The notes beneath the pieces were generated by a model, which was not told the DNA's origin, searched no databases, and worked only from the letters and a program-made list of their open reading frames with translations. Shown piece after piece: positions 1-10,025 of a DNA stretch of 64,000 bases (positions are counted from its first letter, which is position 1; the number at the start of each line of letters is the position of its first letter). The position numbers and the translations under genes were made by a program. Origin of the DNA: Pantoea vagans (lineage in GTDB: Bacteria; Pseudomonadota; Gammaproteobacteria; Enterobacterales; Enterobacteriaceae); NCBI RefSeq assembly GCF_004792415.1, contig NZ_CP038853.1, forward strand, positions 1,860,001 through 1,924,000. Direction: 5' to 3'.

Positions 1-1519
1 CATCAATCTGCTCGGGGGTTTTATGACGCGACTTCGCCACCAGACCCACAAAGTTGCGGTAACCATTTTCGATAGTCAGCTGCATCAGCTGCTGAACTTC
101 CGCTGGCAGCGCCTTGGTGGTGGAGATATCCGCCAGCGGGGAGGTCGCGACACCATCTGTGTGCACGCCAATGCTGTCCAGACTGTTCTCCAGCGTATTG
201 ATCACGCCGAAGATACCAATCGAGCCGGTCAGCGTGCTGGGGTTCGCCACAATGTAGCTGGCAGGCGTTGAGATCCAGTAACCACCGGATGCCGCCATGC
301 CGCCCATAGAGACCACAATCGGCTTACCTGCGGCCTGGGCCGCCGCCAGCTCTTCACGAATCGCTTCCGAAGCTGTCACGCTGCCACCCGGGCTGTTCAC
401 CCGCAGAATAATCGCTTTGATTTTTGGATCGAGGCGCGCATCGCGGATCTGAGCAGCTGTTGTGTCGCCACCGACGTTGCCCGGCGTCTCTTCGCCATCC
501 ATGATGGCACCGCTGGCCATGACGACCGCAATGTTGCCATCCTGCTGCGAGGAGGCCGGTTTCACGCTGTAGTCATAGATGCTGACGCTACGGTAATCGT
601 TGCTCTGCTTATCCAGACCAAAGGTTTTCACCAGCTCCTGATCGGCCGCTGCACGGGAACCCAGGGCATCGACCAGCTTGTTATCCAGCGCATATTGCGC
701 GGTGTCGCCTTTAACCGCGTTTAAACCAGCAATAATCGCTGCTGCACCCGGGAAGAGTTGTTTCGGCGTCAGCTGGCGATTCGCCGCCACGGTATTCAGG
801 TAGTTCTGCCACAGCTGACCTACCCAGCGGCTGTCAGCGTCACGTGCCGCGGGTGACATGTCGTCACGCAGGAACGGCTCGACCGCTGATTTGTAGGTCC
901 CGACACGGAAGACGTGTGAGGTGACTTTCAGCTTCTCCAGCAGGGTTTTGTAATAGAGTCCGTTGGTGGCGAAGCCATGCAGATCCACGGTGCCCTGCGG
1001 CGACAGATAGATTTTCGTGGCGTAGCTGGCAAGGTAGTATTGCGCCTGGCTGTAGCTGTCGCCCAGAGCATAAATTGGCTTGCCGCTGTCGCGAAATTCA
1101 CGCAGCGCTTTACCCACATATTGCAGCGAAGGCTGATCGCCACCAGCAAACTCGCGTAAATCCAGCACCATGCCTTTAATGTTGCTGTCACCCTTTGCCT
1201 GGCGAATGGCATCGACCACATCAAACAGCGAATTTTCCTGTAAACGGTCACTGCTGGCACCCAGCAGCTGGCGGCCGATTTTACTCAGACGATTGCTCAC
1301 TGACGGTTTATCCACCAGTACGCCGCTGAGATCGACTTTCAGTGCGCCCTGCTGAATCGGCGCTGAACTGCCGCCCGATCCGCTGACCTGCAGCCAGATC
1401 CCCACACCCACCACAATCAATAAAATCAGGAAAATATTCAGAATGAATTCCCTGATAAAATTCAATACCCGCCAGCTCCAGCGGAACAGACCTGCAATTA
1501 TTCGCCACAATGTGCGCAT
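1..1519 (-). CDS. sppA: Signal peptide peptidase SppA (protease IV), 3' end beyond the window
   Basis: Inner-membrane serine protease that degrades signal peptides after they are released from preproteins. About 506 residues are visible from the ATG at 1519; the E. coli enzyme has about 618, so the C-terminus lies left of the window. A basic N-terminus is followed by one hydrophobic anchor (about residues 24-44). The two halves of the Lys/Ser dyad are present: Lys in GTYKSAVEPF in the N-terminal repeat, and the nucleophile Ser in AASGGYW in the C-terminal repeat. It reads away from ydjA. Identification is secure; only truncation by the window edge limits the call. Confidence 0.96.
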   Translation of the reverse strand, partial: MRTLWRIIAGLFRWSWRVLNFIREFILNIFLILLIVVGVGIWLQVSGSGGSSAPIQQGALKVDLSGVLVDKPSVSNRLSKIGRQLLGASSDRLQENSLFDVVDAIRQAKGDSNIKGMVLDLREFAGGDQPSLQYVGKALREFRDSGKPIYALGDSYSQAQYYLASYATKIYLSPQGTVDLHGFATNGLYYKTLLEKLKVTSHVFRVGTYKSAVEPFLRDDMSPAARDADSRWVGQLWQNYLNTVAANRQLTPKQLFPGAAAIIAGLNAVKGDTAQYALDNKLVDALGSRAAADQELVKTFGLDKQSNDYRSVSIYDYSVKPASSQQDGNIAVVMASGAIMDGEETPGNVGGDTTAAQIRDARLDPKIKAIILRVNSPGGSVTASEAIREELAAAQAAGKPIVVSMGGMAASGGYWISTPASYIVANPSTLTGSIGIFGVINTLENSLDSIGVHTDGVATSPLADISTTKALPAEVQQLMQLTIENGYRNFVGLVAKSRHKTPEQID

Positions 1520-1692
1520 CAGACTCTCCATAAATATGTAGCAGGAAGTGGCCGCCGCGCGGACCAGACTTCCCCGACGAGCTCATCCTAAAGAGCGGCG
1601 TGTTAAAAGTCAGCAGGAAATCACTGCGCACTGTTACAAAAAATCTGCCTGTGCCAGGATAATGGCAACATTACAGAGATCGGGAGAGAAAC

Positions 1693-2244
1693 ATGGACGC
1701 ACTGGAGTTACTGGTCAACCGACGTTCGGCTTCACGCCTGACTGAGCCGGCACCGGCGGGTGACGCACTGGAAAATATCCTGCGGGCTGGCATGCGCGCG
1801 CCGGATCACGGCACGCTGCAACCCTGGCGCTTCATCATTGTGGAAAATGAAGGCCGCGACCGGATGAGTCAGCTGCTGGAGAAGGCGGCACGCGATAGCC
1901 AGCTGGATGAAAAGGCGATTAATAAAGCAAGCCAGGCGCCGTTTCGCGCACCGATGATCATTACAGTGGTGGCACATTGCGAAGTGCATCACAAAGTGCC
2001 GCGCTGGGAACAGATTGCCTCGGCCAGCTGTGCAGTGATGGCGATGCAGATGGCGGCGCTTGCTCAGGGGTACAACGGTATCTGGCGCAGCGGTCCCTGG
2101 ACCGATGACGAGCAGGTCCGGCAGGGTTTTGGCTGCCGCGAGCAGGATGCCATTGTTGGCTTCCTTTATCTGGGTACCCCGCAACTGAAATCCAGCATCA
2201 CGGTGCTCCCGCCTGACACTGCGCCTTTCGTCCGTTACTTCTGA
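1693..2244 (+). CDS. ydjA: Nitroreductase family protein YdjA
   Basis: Minimal FMN-dependent nitroreductase-family oxidoreductase; the physiological substrate is not settled. The 183-residue product has the same length as E. coli YdjA and keeps the family FMN-contact segments: the N-terminal [19 protein letters not shown], and the C-terminal GFLYLGTP. The ATG at 1693 follows a GGGAGAGA ribosome-binding site. In E. coli ydjA is followed by selD and topB; here topB begins 193 bp downstream and selD is missing. Confidence 0.95.
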   Translation: MDALELLVNRRSASRLTEPAPAGDALENILRAGMRAPDHGTLQPWRFIIVENEGRDRMSQLLEKAARDSQLDEKAINKASQAPFRAPMIITVVAHCEVHHKVPRWEQIASASCAVMAMQMAALAQGYNGIWRSGPWTDDEQVRQGFGCREQDAIVGFLYLGTPQLKSSITVLPPDTAPFVRYF

Positions 2245-2437
2245 TCTGCCTGTCCGGTTCCGGCAGGGTGTGTTTCAGCCCTGCCTGTTGCACGGTTCCT
2301 GTGCGAACGATCGCTAACACCGCGCGTCATGCTTACACCCGAAGCCCTGCCAGGCTAACATAGCCCGCGAGATTCCAACCGACAGCGAACAACCGGTTAT
2401 CACTGTGTTCCCCTGATGTTAAGGATGTCCTGATTCA

Positions 2438-4354
2438 ATGCGTTTGTTTATTGCGGAAAAACCGAGCCTTGGGCGTGCTATCGCAGATGTGCTGCCGAAA
2501 CCGCATCGCCGCGGTGATGGCTTTATTGCCTGCGGCAACGATCAGATCGTCACCTGGTGCGTGGGACACCTTCTTGAGCAGGCGCAGCCCGACAGTTATG
2601 ACAGCCGTTACGCGCGCTGGTCGCTGAACGATCTGCCGATCATTCCGGAAAAATGGCAGCTGAAACCACGTCCGTCGGTTGCGAAGCAGCTGAAAGTGGT
2701 TGAGGGCCTGCTGGCGCAGGCGAGTGAAGTGGTGCATGCCGGTGACCCGGATCGGGAAGGGCAGTTGCTGGTGGATGAGGTGCTGGATTACCTGAACCTG
2801 CCCGCTGAAAAACGCAGTAAAGTGCAGCGCTGTCTGATCAACGATCTTAACCCTCAGGCAGTGGATCGCGCCGTAAATCGCCTGCGTGAGAATCGCGAGT
2901 TTATCCCGCTGTGCGTCTCTGCGCTGGCCCGCGCCCGGGCTGACTGGCTTTACGGCATCAATATGACACGCGCCTGGACGCTGCTGGGACGCAATGCCGG
3001 CTACGATGGTGTGCTGTCAGTAGGCCGGGTACAGACACCGGTGCTGGGGCTGGTAGTGCGGCGCGATGAGGAGATCGAGAACTTCGTGCCGAAAGACTAC
3101 TTCGAAGTTAAAGCGCATATCCTCACGCCTGATGGTGCCAGATTTGTTGCCAGCTGGATCCCCAGCGAAGCCTGTGAGCCGTGGCAGGATGAAGAGGGCC
3201 GGCTGCTCAAACGCGCACTGGCAGATCATGTGGTGGCGCGTATCACCGGTCAGCCCGCCATTGTCACGGCCTACAGCGATAAGCGCGAAAATGACGTCGC
3301 TCCGCTGCCATTCTCCCTGTCCAGCCTGCAGATCGAGGCCGCAAAACGGTACGGACTGAGTGCCCAGACGGTCCTGGACACCTGTCAGCGGCTCTATGAA
3401 ACCCACAAACTGATTACCTACCCGCGTTCAGACAGCCGCTATCTGCCGGAAGAGCATTTTGCCGGTCGTCATGCGGTCTTGAAGGCGATACAGGCGCATC
3501 AGCCCCAGCTCACGCCACCAGCAGACTTTAACGCCGATCGCAGAAATCGCTGCTGGGACGATAAAAAAGTCGATGCTCACCACGCCATTATTCCCACGGC
3601 CCGAAGCAGCGTGGTGAAGCTCAGTGAAAACGAACAGCATATTTATGAGCTGGTGGCGCGCCAGTATCTGATGCAGTTCTGCCCGGATGCGGTATTCCGT
3701 AAATGTGTCATCGACCTTGATATTGCGGGCGGAAAGTTTGTGGCGAAAGCGCGCTTCCTGGCTGAAGCGGGCTGGCGTGCGCTGCTGGGCAGCAAAGAGC
3801 GGGATGAAGAGAACGACGGCATGCCGCTGCCGGTAGTGGCGAAAGGCGATGAGCTGCTGTGTGAGCGTGGCGAGGTGCTGGCGAAGCAGACTCAGCCGCC
3901 ACGCCCGTTTACCGATGCGACGATTCTTTCTGCAATGACCGGCATCGCCCGTTTCGTTCAGGATAAAGAATTAAAGAAAGTGCTGCGTGCGACCGATGGT
4001 TTAGGAACGGAAGCCACACGCGCCGGCATTATCGAATTACTGTTTCGTCGTGGCTTCCTGGTGAAGAAGGGCCGTTACATCTATTCCACGGATGCCGGAC
4101 GCGCCCTGATTCACTCTCTGCCCGATCTGGCAGCGCGCCCGGATATGACGGCGCAGTGGGAATCGACACTGACGCGTATCAGCGAAAAGGCCTGCCGCTA
4201 TGATGAGTTTATGCAGCCGCTGGTGCAGACCTTAACCGGCCTTATCCAGCAGGCGCGGCAGCAGCCTGCGGCGCATGCATTTCGGGGATTACCGTCCACC
4301 GGACAGAAACGTCCGGTGCGCAAAACCAGGCGTAAAGTGAAGGAGACGGAATGA
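2438..4354 (+). CDS. topB: DNA topoisomerase III
   Basis: Type IA topoisomerase that decatenates replication intermediates and resolves recombination structures together with RecQ. The 638-residue protein starts with the TOPRIM domain ([19 protein letters not shown]; acidic DPDREG motif near residue 105). The catalytic tyrosine is Y328 in [14 protein letters not shown], the same number as in E. coli. The C-terminus is a short basic tail ([15 protein letters not shown]) without zinc ribbons, as usual for TopB, and the protein is about 15 residues shorter than the E. coli one. The stop overlaps the next gene by four bases (ATGA), so ynjH is probably translationally coupled. Confidence 0.97.
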   Translation: MRLFIAEKPSLGRAIADVLPKPHRRGDGFIACGNDQIVTWCVGHLLEQAQPDSYDSRYARWSLNDLPIIPEKWQLKPRPSVAKQLKVVEGLLAQASEVVHAGDPDREGQLLVDEVLDYLNLPAEKRSKVQRCLINDLNPQAVDRAVNRLRENREFIPLCVSALARARADWLYGINMTRAWTLLGRNAGYDGVLSVGRVQTPVLGLVVRRDEEIENFVPKDYFEVKAHILTPDGARFVASWIPSEACEPWQDEEGRLLKRALADHVVARITGQPAIVTAYSDKRENDVAPLPFSLSSLQIEAAKRYGLSAQTVLDTCQRLYETHKLITYPRSDSRYLPEEHFAGRHAVLKAIQAHQPQLTPPADFNADRRNRCWDDKKVDAHHAIIPTARSSVVKLSENEQHIYELVARQYLMQFCPDAVFRKCVIDLDIAGGKFVAKARFLAEAGWRALLGSKERDEENDGMPLPVVAKGDELLCERGEVLAKQTQPPRPFTDATILSAMTGIARFVQDKELKKVLRATDGLGTEATRAGIIELLFRRGFLVKKGRYIYSTDAGRALIHSLPDLAARPDMTAQWESTLTRISEKACRYDEFMQPLVQTLTGLIQQARQQPAAHAFRGLPSTGQKRPVRKTRRKVKETE

Positions 4355-4662
4355 GGCGTTATTCGGTATTTCTGGTCGTGGCTCTGACGCTGGTGACCAG
4401 CGCAGTGCAGGCCAACAGTCGTTATCAGTCGATGCCACAACAGGGCAGCAACGGTGTGAACACCGATGTGGTGGTGGATATGCCGCCAGAAGCCTGGACG
4501 CAGTCAGAGAGACGTCAGCAGGACTGTCTCCGCTGCTGTATCTTTGAGAACCGCAACTACACAGAAGGCGCGGTAGTGAAATCTGAGGGCGTGCTGCTGC
4601 AGTGCGCGCGTGATGAACAGTCTCTTGGCACCAACAACCTGATCTGGAAAATAGTGAAATAG
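4351..4662 (+). CDS. ynjH: YnjH-like small exported protein (DUF1496)
   Basis: Small protein of unknown function. The 103-residue product has a Sec signal peptide ([21 protein letters not shown], cleavage after VQA near residue 21), then a short mature domain with a Cys cluster (DCLRCC) and the family signature of Asn-Tyr, Glu-Gly-Ala-Val, and LLQCARDE. This matches my memory of E. coli YnjH. Its start codon overlaps the topB stop (ATGA), whereas in E. coli ynjH is not directly fused to topB in this way. The Cys residues suggest disulfide-bonded or metal-bound structure in the periplasm; that is inference. Confidence 0.8.
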   Translation: MRRYSVFLVVALTLVTSAVQANSRYQSMPQQGSNGVNTDVVVDMPPEAWTQSERRQQDCLRCCIFENRNYTEGAVVKSEGVLLQCARDEQSLGTNNLIWKIVK

Positions 4663-4695
4663 TCGTCGCGTGGCGTTCTGCCACGCGACCATTAA

Positions 4696-5502
4696 TTAAA
4701 AGCGGAAGGTTGACCAGATGGGGGCGTGGTCAGACGGCTTCTCCATGCCCCGAATCTCATAATCAATGCCGCTCTCAACGCAGTGCGCTGCCAGATTTTT
4801 ACTTGCCAGCACTAAATCAATGCGTAAGCCACGATTATCATCAAACCCTTTCGAACGATAATCGAACCAGGAGAAACGGTCCGCCACCTCCGGGTTGTGC
4901 TCGCGCCAGGTATCCACCAGTCCCCAGCCCAGCAGGCGATCCATCCACTCGCGCTCTTCCGGCAGGAAAGAGCATTTGCCGGTGCGCAGCCAGCGCTTGC
5001 GACTCTCCTCACCAATGCCAATATCCCGATCGGTGCTGCTGATATTCATGTCGCCCATAACCAGAACCGGTTTATCGGCAGGCAGATCGTCGGTCAGCAG
5101 GCGTTGCAGATCGCGATAGAACTTCTCTTTAGCCGGGAACTTGGTGTGATGGTCGCGACTCTCGCCCTGTGGGAAATAGCCATTGATCACTGTGATGTCG
5201 CCGATCGGGCTGGGGATTTCCGCCATGATCAGGCGGCGCTGGGACTCTTCGTCATCGCCCGGAAAGCCCCGGCTCACTGAAACGGGCTGCGCTTTGGTTA
5301 GCAACGCCACGCCGTAGTGGCCTTTCTGCCCATGATAAAAGACGTGATAGCCAAGCTTAGCCACCTCATCCAGCGGAAACATGTCGTCGTGGACCTTGGT
5401 TTCCTGCAGACCGATCACATCGGGCTGATGCTGTTCGACAAGCGCCTGAAGCTGATGCGGGCGGGCACGCAACCCATTGATGTTAAATGAAACAAATTTC
5501 AT
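4696..5502 (-). CDS. xthA: Exodeoxyribonuclease III
   Basis: The main AP endonuclease of base-excision repair, with 3'-5' exonuclease and 3'-phosphatase activity. The start is placed at the ATG at 5502 ([18 protein letters not shown]), giving 268 residues as in E. coli; an upstream in-frame ATG at 5514 would add only four residues. Conserved EEP-superfamily residues are visible: N7, E34 in GLQETK, the DMN motif (VMGDMNIS), and the C-terminal SDHAPIW with the catalytic Asp-His. It converges on ynjH with a 33-bp gap, so the two genes face each other. Confidence 0.97.
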   Translation of the reverse strand: MKFVSFNINGLRARPHQLQALVEQHQPDVIGLQETKVHDDMFPLDEVAKLGYHVFYHGQKGHYGVALLTKAQPVSVSRGFPGDDEESQRRLIMAEIPSPIGDITVINGYFPQGESRDHHTKFPAKEKFYRDLQRLLTDDLPADKPVLVMGDMNISSTDRDIGIGEESRKRWLRTGKCSFLPEEREWMDRLLGWGLVDTWREHNPEVADRFSWFDYRSKGFDDNRGLRIDLVLASKNLAAHCVESGIDYEIRGMEKPSDHAPIWSTFRF

Positions 5503-5663
5503 GAGATCGACCATTGTTCAGCGAGTAATGGGCAAAGATGGTAGCGATTTTTATTGAAGAAGTCATGGCAGAACAGGCTGAGATTGTGTGAAAGCGGGTA
5601 AAAAACGTGAGGAGGTGTAAGGCAGACCAGGTATCGTTTTGGGATTGTCTGCAACATGCAAGA

Positions 5664-5831
5664 TGGTGGTGGGAGAAGGATTATTCGGCGCGTTGCGCCT
5701 CACCCTCCGGGCCGCGCTGAAGCGCGTTGTCTCGCGATGCTCGACACGAACCTTGATCGAAGGTTCTCATCCCTCTCCCCACAGAACAGGAGGCTTTGAT
5801 ATTTTTTTGGGATGGAGTGCGACATACGAGA
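5664..5831 (-). repeat. rtT: rtT-type repeat unit 2 downstream of tRNA-Tyr
   Basis: Second of two 168-bp tandem units. It begins (plus strand, left edge) with a copy of the last 18-19 bases of the tRNA-Tyr gene including CCA, followed by a GC-rich body with the hairpin GCGCTGAAGCGC and the near-palindrome CGAACCTTGATCGAAGGTTC. The same arrangement occurs downstream of tyrT in E. coli and Salmonella, where the repeats yield rtT RNA and act in Rho-dependent termination. The body (first about 135 bp) is nearly identical to the neighbouring unit; the last 30 bp differ more. A further partial copy (about 27 bp, 5637-5663) lies to the left and matches the end of the unit next to the tRNA. Confidence 0.8.
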
Positions 5832-5999
5832 TGGTGGTGGGAGAAGGATTATTCGGCACGTTGCGCCTCACCCTTCGGGCCGCGCTGAAGCGCGTTGTCT
5901 CGCGATGCTCGACCCGAACCTTGATCGAAGGTTCTCATCCCTCTCCCCGCAGAACAGGAAGCTTTTGAGTTAGTTTGGGATTGTCTGCAACATGCAAGA
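5832..5999 (-). repeat. rtT: rtT-type repeat unit 1, adjacent to tRNA-Tyr
   Basis: First 168-bp unit directly downstream (in transcription) of the tRNA-Tyr copy at 6000-6084. It also opens with TGGTGGTGGGAGAAGGATT, the complement of the tRNA 3' end, so tRNA 3' ends occur at exact 168-bp spacing at 5664, 5832 and 6000. The right side of the unit can pair with the tRNA-derived part (ATCCCTCTCCCC against GGTGGGAGAAGGAT with wobbles), so a long folded RNA is likely. Function as a processed rtT RNA is inferred from the E. coli tyrT locus, not shown here. Confidence 0.8.
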
Positions 6000-6084
<85 letters not shown>

Positions 6085-6123
6085 AGAGATATTTGAAGTG
6101 GCTTAAGATGATTCAGATTCAGA

Positions 6124-6208
<85 letters not shown>

Positions 6209-6242
6209 ATGGCCTGAATCTTTGTCTCTTAAAGCGGGGCGC

Positions 6243-6270
6243 ATCATACCAAATGCAATAAGGGTGTAAA
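6243..6270 (-). promoter_or_regulatory. tyrTV promoter with GC-rich discriminator
   Basis: On the minus strand: -35 TTTACA (6270-6265), a 16-bp spacer, -10 TATGAT (6248-6243), then GCGCCCCGC. This is nearly the E. coli tyrT promoter. The short spacer and GC-rich discriminator are known marks of promoters under stringent (ppGpp/DksA) control, so growth-rate control of these tRNAs is expected. Confidence 0.85.
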
Positions 6271-6352
6271 GCGCCCACTGGCAAAACCGCAACTGTTTGC
6301 CCACTTTTTACACGTAGCGCTGAATCTGCAGACAATTCAGCGCCCTGGCTGA

Positions 6353-7201
6353 TTAAAGAATAATCGTACGGTTGCCGTAAACGAACACGCGCTGTCCCAG
6401 TACTTTGTACAGTGCGTTGCTCAGGACATTCTTTTCTACGTCGCGACCGGCACGCATCATCTCATCCGCGGTGTAGCTGTGATCGACGTTAATCACATCC
6501 TGCATGATGATTGGACCTTCATCGAGATTGTCATTCACGTAGTGCGCGGTAGCACCGATGATTTTCACGCCACGCTCATAAGCCTGATGGTAAGGGCGGG
6601 CTCCGATAAAGGCGGGCAGGAAGGAGTGATGAATATTGATAATCTGGTTAGGATAACGCTGCACGAAAGCGGGCGTCAGAACGCGCATATATTTTGCCAG
6701 CACCACGTAATCGGGCTGATAGCGGTCAATCTCTTCTACCATGCGGTTATCGTGCTCTTCCCGCGTCAGCCCCTCGTGACTCACCAGCACAAACGGAATA
6801 TCGAAACGCTCAACCAGTGAACGCAGGGTGTCGTGGTTACCCACTACCGCTGCAATTTCCATATCCAGGCCGCCAAACGCGCTCTTCATTAACAGATCGC
6901 CCAGGCAGTGTGCCTCTTTAGTCACCAGAATCACTACACGACGGCGACCGGCACTGTGAAGTTCCCGCACGGAACCCTGCGGCAGGGCGCTGTCGAGATC
7001 GGCGAGCAGGGTATTGTCGTTGAAAATCCCTTCCAGCTCGGTGCGCATGAAAAAACGCCCGGTGCGATGATCAACAAACTCATTGTTCTGCACGATATTA
7101 AGTTCGTGCTTGTAACAAATATTGGTGATTTTGGCGATCAGACCTTTTGCATCGGGACAAATGGTTCGTAAAACTTTTCTTTGCATGGTTTGCGCTTGCA
7201 T
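6353..7201 (-). CDS. purU: Formyltetrahydrofolate deformylase
   Basis: Hydrolyses 10-formyl-THF to formate and THF, supplying formate for PurT in purine synthesis and balancing the C1 pool. The 282-residue product has an N-terminal ACT domain (TICPDAKGLIAKITNIC) and a formyltransferase-fold hydrolase domain with the catalytic Asn-His-Asp set (INIHHSFLPAFIGARPYHQA and GATAHYVNDNLDEGPII). The ATG at 7201 gives a protein two residues longer than E. coli PurU; an ATG at 7186 is possible. It lies downstream of ychJ on the same strand with a 57-bp gap, as in E. coli. Confidence 0.97.
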   Translation of the reverse strand: MQAQTMQRKVLRTICPDAKGLIAKITNICYKHELNIVQNNEFVDHRTGRFFMRTELEGIFNDNTLLADLDSALPQGSVRELHSAGRRRVVILVTKEAHCLGDLLMKSAFGGLDMEIAAVVGNHDTLRSLVERFDIPFVLVSHEGLTREEHDNRMVEEIDRYQPDYVVLAKYMRVLTPAFVQRYPNQIINIHHSFLPAFIGARPYHQAYERGVKIIGATAHYVNDNLDEGPIIMQDVINVDHSYTADEMMRAGRDVEKNVLSNALYKVLGQRVFVYGNRTIIL

Positions 7202-7258
7202 CTCAATCAGAGTCCTGTCAAAGCATTAGGGGTGTAAACCGCTGGGGTAGCCGTCAGC

Positions 7259-7714
7259 TTAACCACAACATTTTTTGTATTTTTTGCCACTGCCGCACGG
7301 GCAGGGATCGTTACGCCCCATGGGCGGTTTTGTTCCGTCAACATAGTACCAGCGTTGATCCTCGCGAAGAAAGCGTGAACACTCATGAATGGCATGAATG
7401 TTGGTTTTCTCGCGGCATCGCGCAAAAAAGGTAACGAAAGCTTCGTTCTCATGGCTTCCATGAATACAACGGGTTACATTCAGGCTAAGCCATTCGGTGC
7501 CTGGAAAACTTTCAGATAAAAGCCCCGATAGCGCCGGATGGCGTTTCTCAGGATGCCAGGTTGCAACCAGATAGTCCGCATTATGCTGAACATAGGCGCA
7601 ATAACGGGATCGCATAAGTTGTTCAGCTGTAACAGGAATCTGGTTACCCTGCAGAAAGGGCCCGCAACATACGCTATACTGCTCTCCGCTACAACATGGG
7701 CAGGTTTCTGACAC
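7259..7714 (-). CDS. ychJ: YchJ, SEC-C motif protein
   Basis: UPF0225 protein of unknown function. The 151-residue product carries a Cys-rich metal-binding segment at each end: [14 protein letters not shown] at the N-terminus and a full SEC-C motif, [16 protein letters not shown], at the C-terminus, with an NTF2-like central region. The SEC-C motif, best known from SecA, binds zinc or iron and contacts ribosomes or SecB. It is in the usual position upstream of purU and divergent from rssA. Confidence 0.95.
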   Translation of the reverse strand: MSETCPCCSGEQYSVCCGPFLQGNQIPVTAEQLMRSRYCAYVQHNADYLVATWHPEKRHPALSGLLSESFPGTEWLSLNVTRCIHGSHENEAFVTFFARCREKTNIHAIHECSRFLREDQRWYYVDGTKPPMGRNDPCPCGSGKKYKKCCG

Positions 7715-7810
7715 ATTGTCTCCCGGGAATGATGAGTCGATTTCACAAGCGCGCTATGTTAGCTGACCCCACGTTGTGACGCTACGTATTGACGGCAGGA
7801 CCAGATACAA

Positions 7811-8716
7811 ATGAGAAAGGTAAAAATTGGATTGGCTCTGGGGTCTGGAGCGGCCAAGGGATGGGCGCATATTGGCGTGATTAACGCGCTGGAACGTGCG
7901 GGCATTGAGATCGACGTTGTTGCAGGCTGCTCAGTCGGCGCACTGGTCGGGTCTGCCTATGTGAATAACCGTCTGCCACTGATGCAAAAATGGGTGAGCG
8001 CATTTCGCTACTGGGATGTAATTCGCTTGATGGATGTCTCATGGCAGCGTGGCGGGCTATTACGCGGCGAGCGGGTATTCAGCCATGTCCGTCAGCTGAT
8101 CCCGAATGATGCGATAGAGCACTGTAATAAACCCTTTGGCGTGGTGGCGACCAACCTGAGTACGGGGCGTGAGCTCTGGCTGACTGAAGGCGATCTTCAT
8201 CAGGCGGTACGCGCATCCTGCAGTATGCCAGGTTTATTACCGCCGGTGGGCTACAATGGGTATTGGCTGGTGGATGGCGCCGTCGTGAACCCGGTGCCGA
8301 TTTCACTGACGCGTGCCCTGGGGGCAGACATTGTTATCGCCGTTGACTTACAGCATGACGCACATTTAATGCAGCAGGATCTCTTTTCCGTTACACCTCA
8401 GAACAGTGAAGAAGAAGCCGCCGCAGCGGCATTGAGTTGGGGTGGAAAGTTGCGACAGCGCCTGGTGAATTTCACCCAGCGCCGTGCATTTCAGTCACCT
8501 GGCGCGATGGAGATTATGTCTACCTCTATCCAGGTGCTGGAGAATCGCCTTAAGCGAAACCGTATGGCAGGCGATCCGCCCGATGTTTTGATACAGCCGG
8601 TCTGTCCGCAAATTTCGACGCTGGACTTTCATCGTGCTGAAGAGGCCATTGAGGCAGGCAGGGCCGCCGTAGAGAAGAAAATGGATGAACTATTACCACT
8701 GGTCCGTGGCAGATAA
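7811..8716 (+). CDS. rssA: Patatin-like protein RssA
   Basis: Patatin-family protein encoded directly upstream of rssB; its substrate is unknown. The 301-residue product has the glycine-rich oxyanion motif (GLALGSGAAKGWAHIG), the nucleophile elbow GCSVG (Ser about 41) and the catalytic Asp in VDGAVVNP, so it should be an active serine lipase/hydrolase. It is 100 bp upstream of rssB on the same strand, as in E. coli where both genes share transcripts. Confidence 0.95.
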   Translation: MRKVKIGLALGSGAAKGWAHIGVINALERAGIEIDVVAGCSVGALVGSAYVNNRLPLMQKWVSAFRYWDVIRLMDVSWQRGGLLRGERVFSHVRQLIPNDAIEHCNKPFGVVATNLSTGRELWLTEGDLHQAVRASCSMPGLLPPVGYNGYWLVDGAVVNPVPISLTRALGADIVIAVDLQHDAHLMQQDLFSVTPQNSEEEAAAAALSWGGKLRQRLVNFTQRRAFQSPGAMEIMSTSIQVLENRLKRNRMAGDPPDVLIQPVCPQISTLDFHRAEEAIEAGRAAVEKKMDELLPLVRGR

Positions 8717-8815
8717 TCAGGTTGTTCATTCAAAACGGTGACTTCGGGCAATTCTGAAAGGCGCAACTGCGTTTTATGAACCACTATTGAATTATCTGGT
8801 ACGCAGGGGGAAAGA

Positions 8816-9832
8816 ATGGAAAAACCACTACTCGGCAAAAAGATACTCATTGTCGAAGATGAGGCTGTTTTCCGTTCGTTGCTGGACCAATTTTTGTTAT
8901 CGATGGGTGCTGTGACGTTACAAGCGGAAGATGGTCTGGAAGCAATTGCACAACTACAACAGCATACTGTCGACCTGATTATCTGCGATCTGGAAATGCC
9001 CCGTATGAGTGGCATCCAGTTCGTTGAGCATATTCGTACCCGTGGCAATGTCGTGCCGATTCTGATCATCTCGGCCACTGAAAATATGTCCGATATCGCC
9101 CACGTACTGCGTCTTGGGGTGCAGGATGTGCTGCTTAAGCCACTCAAAAACTTCGAACGCTTCCGTGAAGCGGTATATGAGTGCCTTTATCCCTCAATGT
9201 TCACCTCAAAAGTGGAAGAGGATGAGCAGCTTTTCCAGGACTGGGATGCGCTGGTTCGCGATCCAAAAGCAGCCGCCAAGCTGCTCAAGCAACTCCAGCC
9301 GCCGGTGCAACAGACCATTGCTAACTGCCGGATTAACTACCGTCAGCTGACGATGGCCGAGCAGCCTGGGCTGGTACTTGATATCGCGGCACTCTCCGAT
9401 AAAGATCTGGCGTTTTACTGTCTCGACGTGACGCGCGCCGGTGATAACGGCGTGCTGGCGGCGTTATTACTTCGTGCACTGTTTAATGGCCTGCTGCAGG
9501 AGCAGCTTACGGGCCAAAAACAGCGTCTGCCGGAGTTGAATGGACTACTCAGACAGGTCAATCTGCTGCTGCGCCAGGCGAATCTGAGCGGTCAGTTCCC
9601 GCTGCTGGTGGGTTACTATCATCGCGGTTTAAAAAATCTGATTCTGGTTTCGGCCGGATTAAACGCCACGCTTCATGTTCATGCCCATCAGATTCAGCTC
9701 AGTAATGGTGTCCCGCTTGGCACTATGGGCAGCACCCATCTTAATCAAATCAGTCAGCGCGCAGACAACTGGCAGTGCCACGTCTGGGGTGCGGGTGGCC
9801 GTATCCGGCTGATGCTGTCCACGGAAGAATAA
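8816..9832 (+). CDS. rssB: Response regulator RssB, RpoS proteolysis adaptor
   Basis: Binds sigma S and delivers it to ClpXP; its activity is raised by phosphorylation and blocked by anti-adaptors. The 338-residue protein has an N-terminal receiver domain with acidic residues E14-D15, phosphoacceptor D58 in IICDLEMPRMSG and the conserved Lys in LLKPLKN, followed by a linker helix and a C-terminal PP2C-like domain that is degenerate in this family. A GGGGGAAAG ribosome-binding site precedes the ATG at 8816. Confidence 0.96.
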   Translation: MEKPLLGKKILIVEDEAVFRSLLDQFLLSMGAVTLQAEDGLEAIAQLQQHTVDLIICDLEMPRMSGIQFVEHIRTRGNVVPILIISATENMSDIAHVLRLGVQDVLLKPLKNFERFREAVYECLYPSMFTSKVEEDEQLFQDWDALVRDPKAAAKLLKQLQPPVQQTIANCRINYRQLTMAEQPGLVLDIAALSDKDLAFYCLDVTRAGDNGVLAALLLRALFNGLLQEQLTGQKQRLPELNGLLRQVNLLLRQANLSGQFPLLVGYYHRGLKNLILVSAGLNATLHVHAHQIQLSNGVPLGTMGSTHLNQISQRADNWQCHVWGAGGRIRLMLSTEE

Positions 9833-10025
9833 GTGCAAAAAACAGTGAGATTCTGGCGCTGATCTCAGGGCCAGAGTTTAGCTTTACAGTTGGGTAATAG
9901 TCTTAATTTCGACGGTTTGGTCCCTTCCAGGATAAATCCGTTCGATACTAACTGATATACTCATTTCCGATTTTAAACCGACATATCAAGTATTAACTTG
10001 AACGGCCTATGAGAGAGGTATCTTA

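Noticed and set aside
5639..5968. 109-codon plus-strand frame across the rtT repeats
   Set aside because: It exists because the 168-bp period is a multiple of three and the DNA is repeated. It is antisense to the repeat transcript and has no ribosome-binding site.
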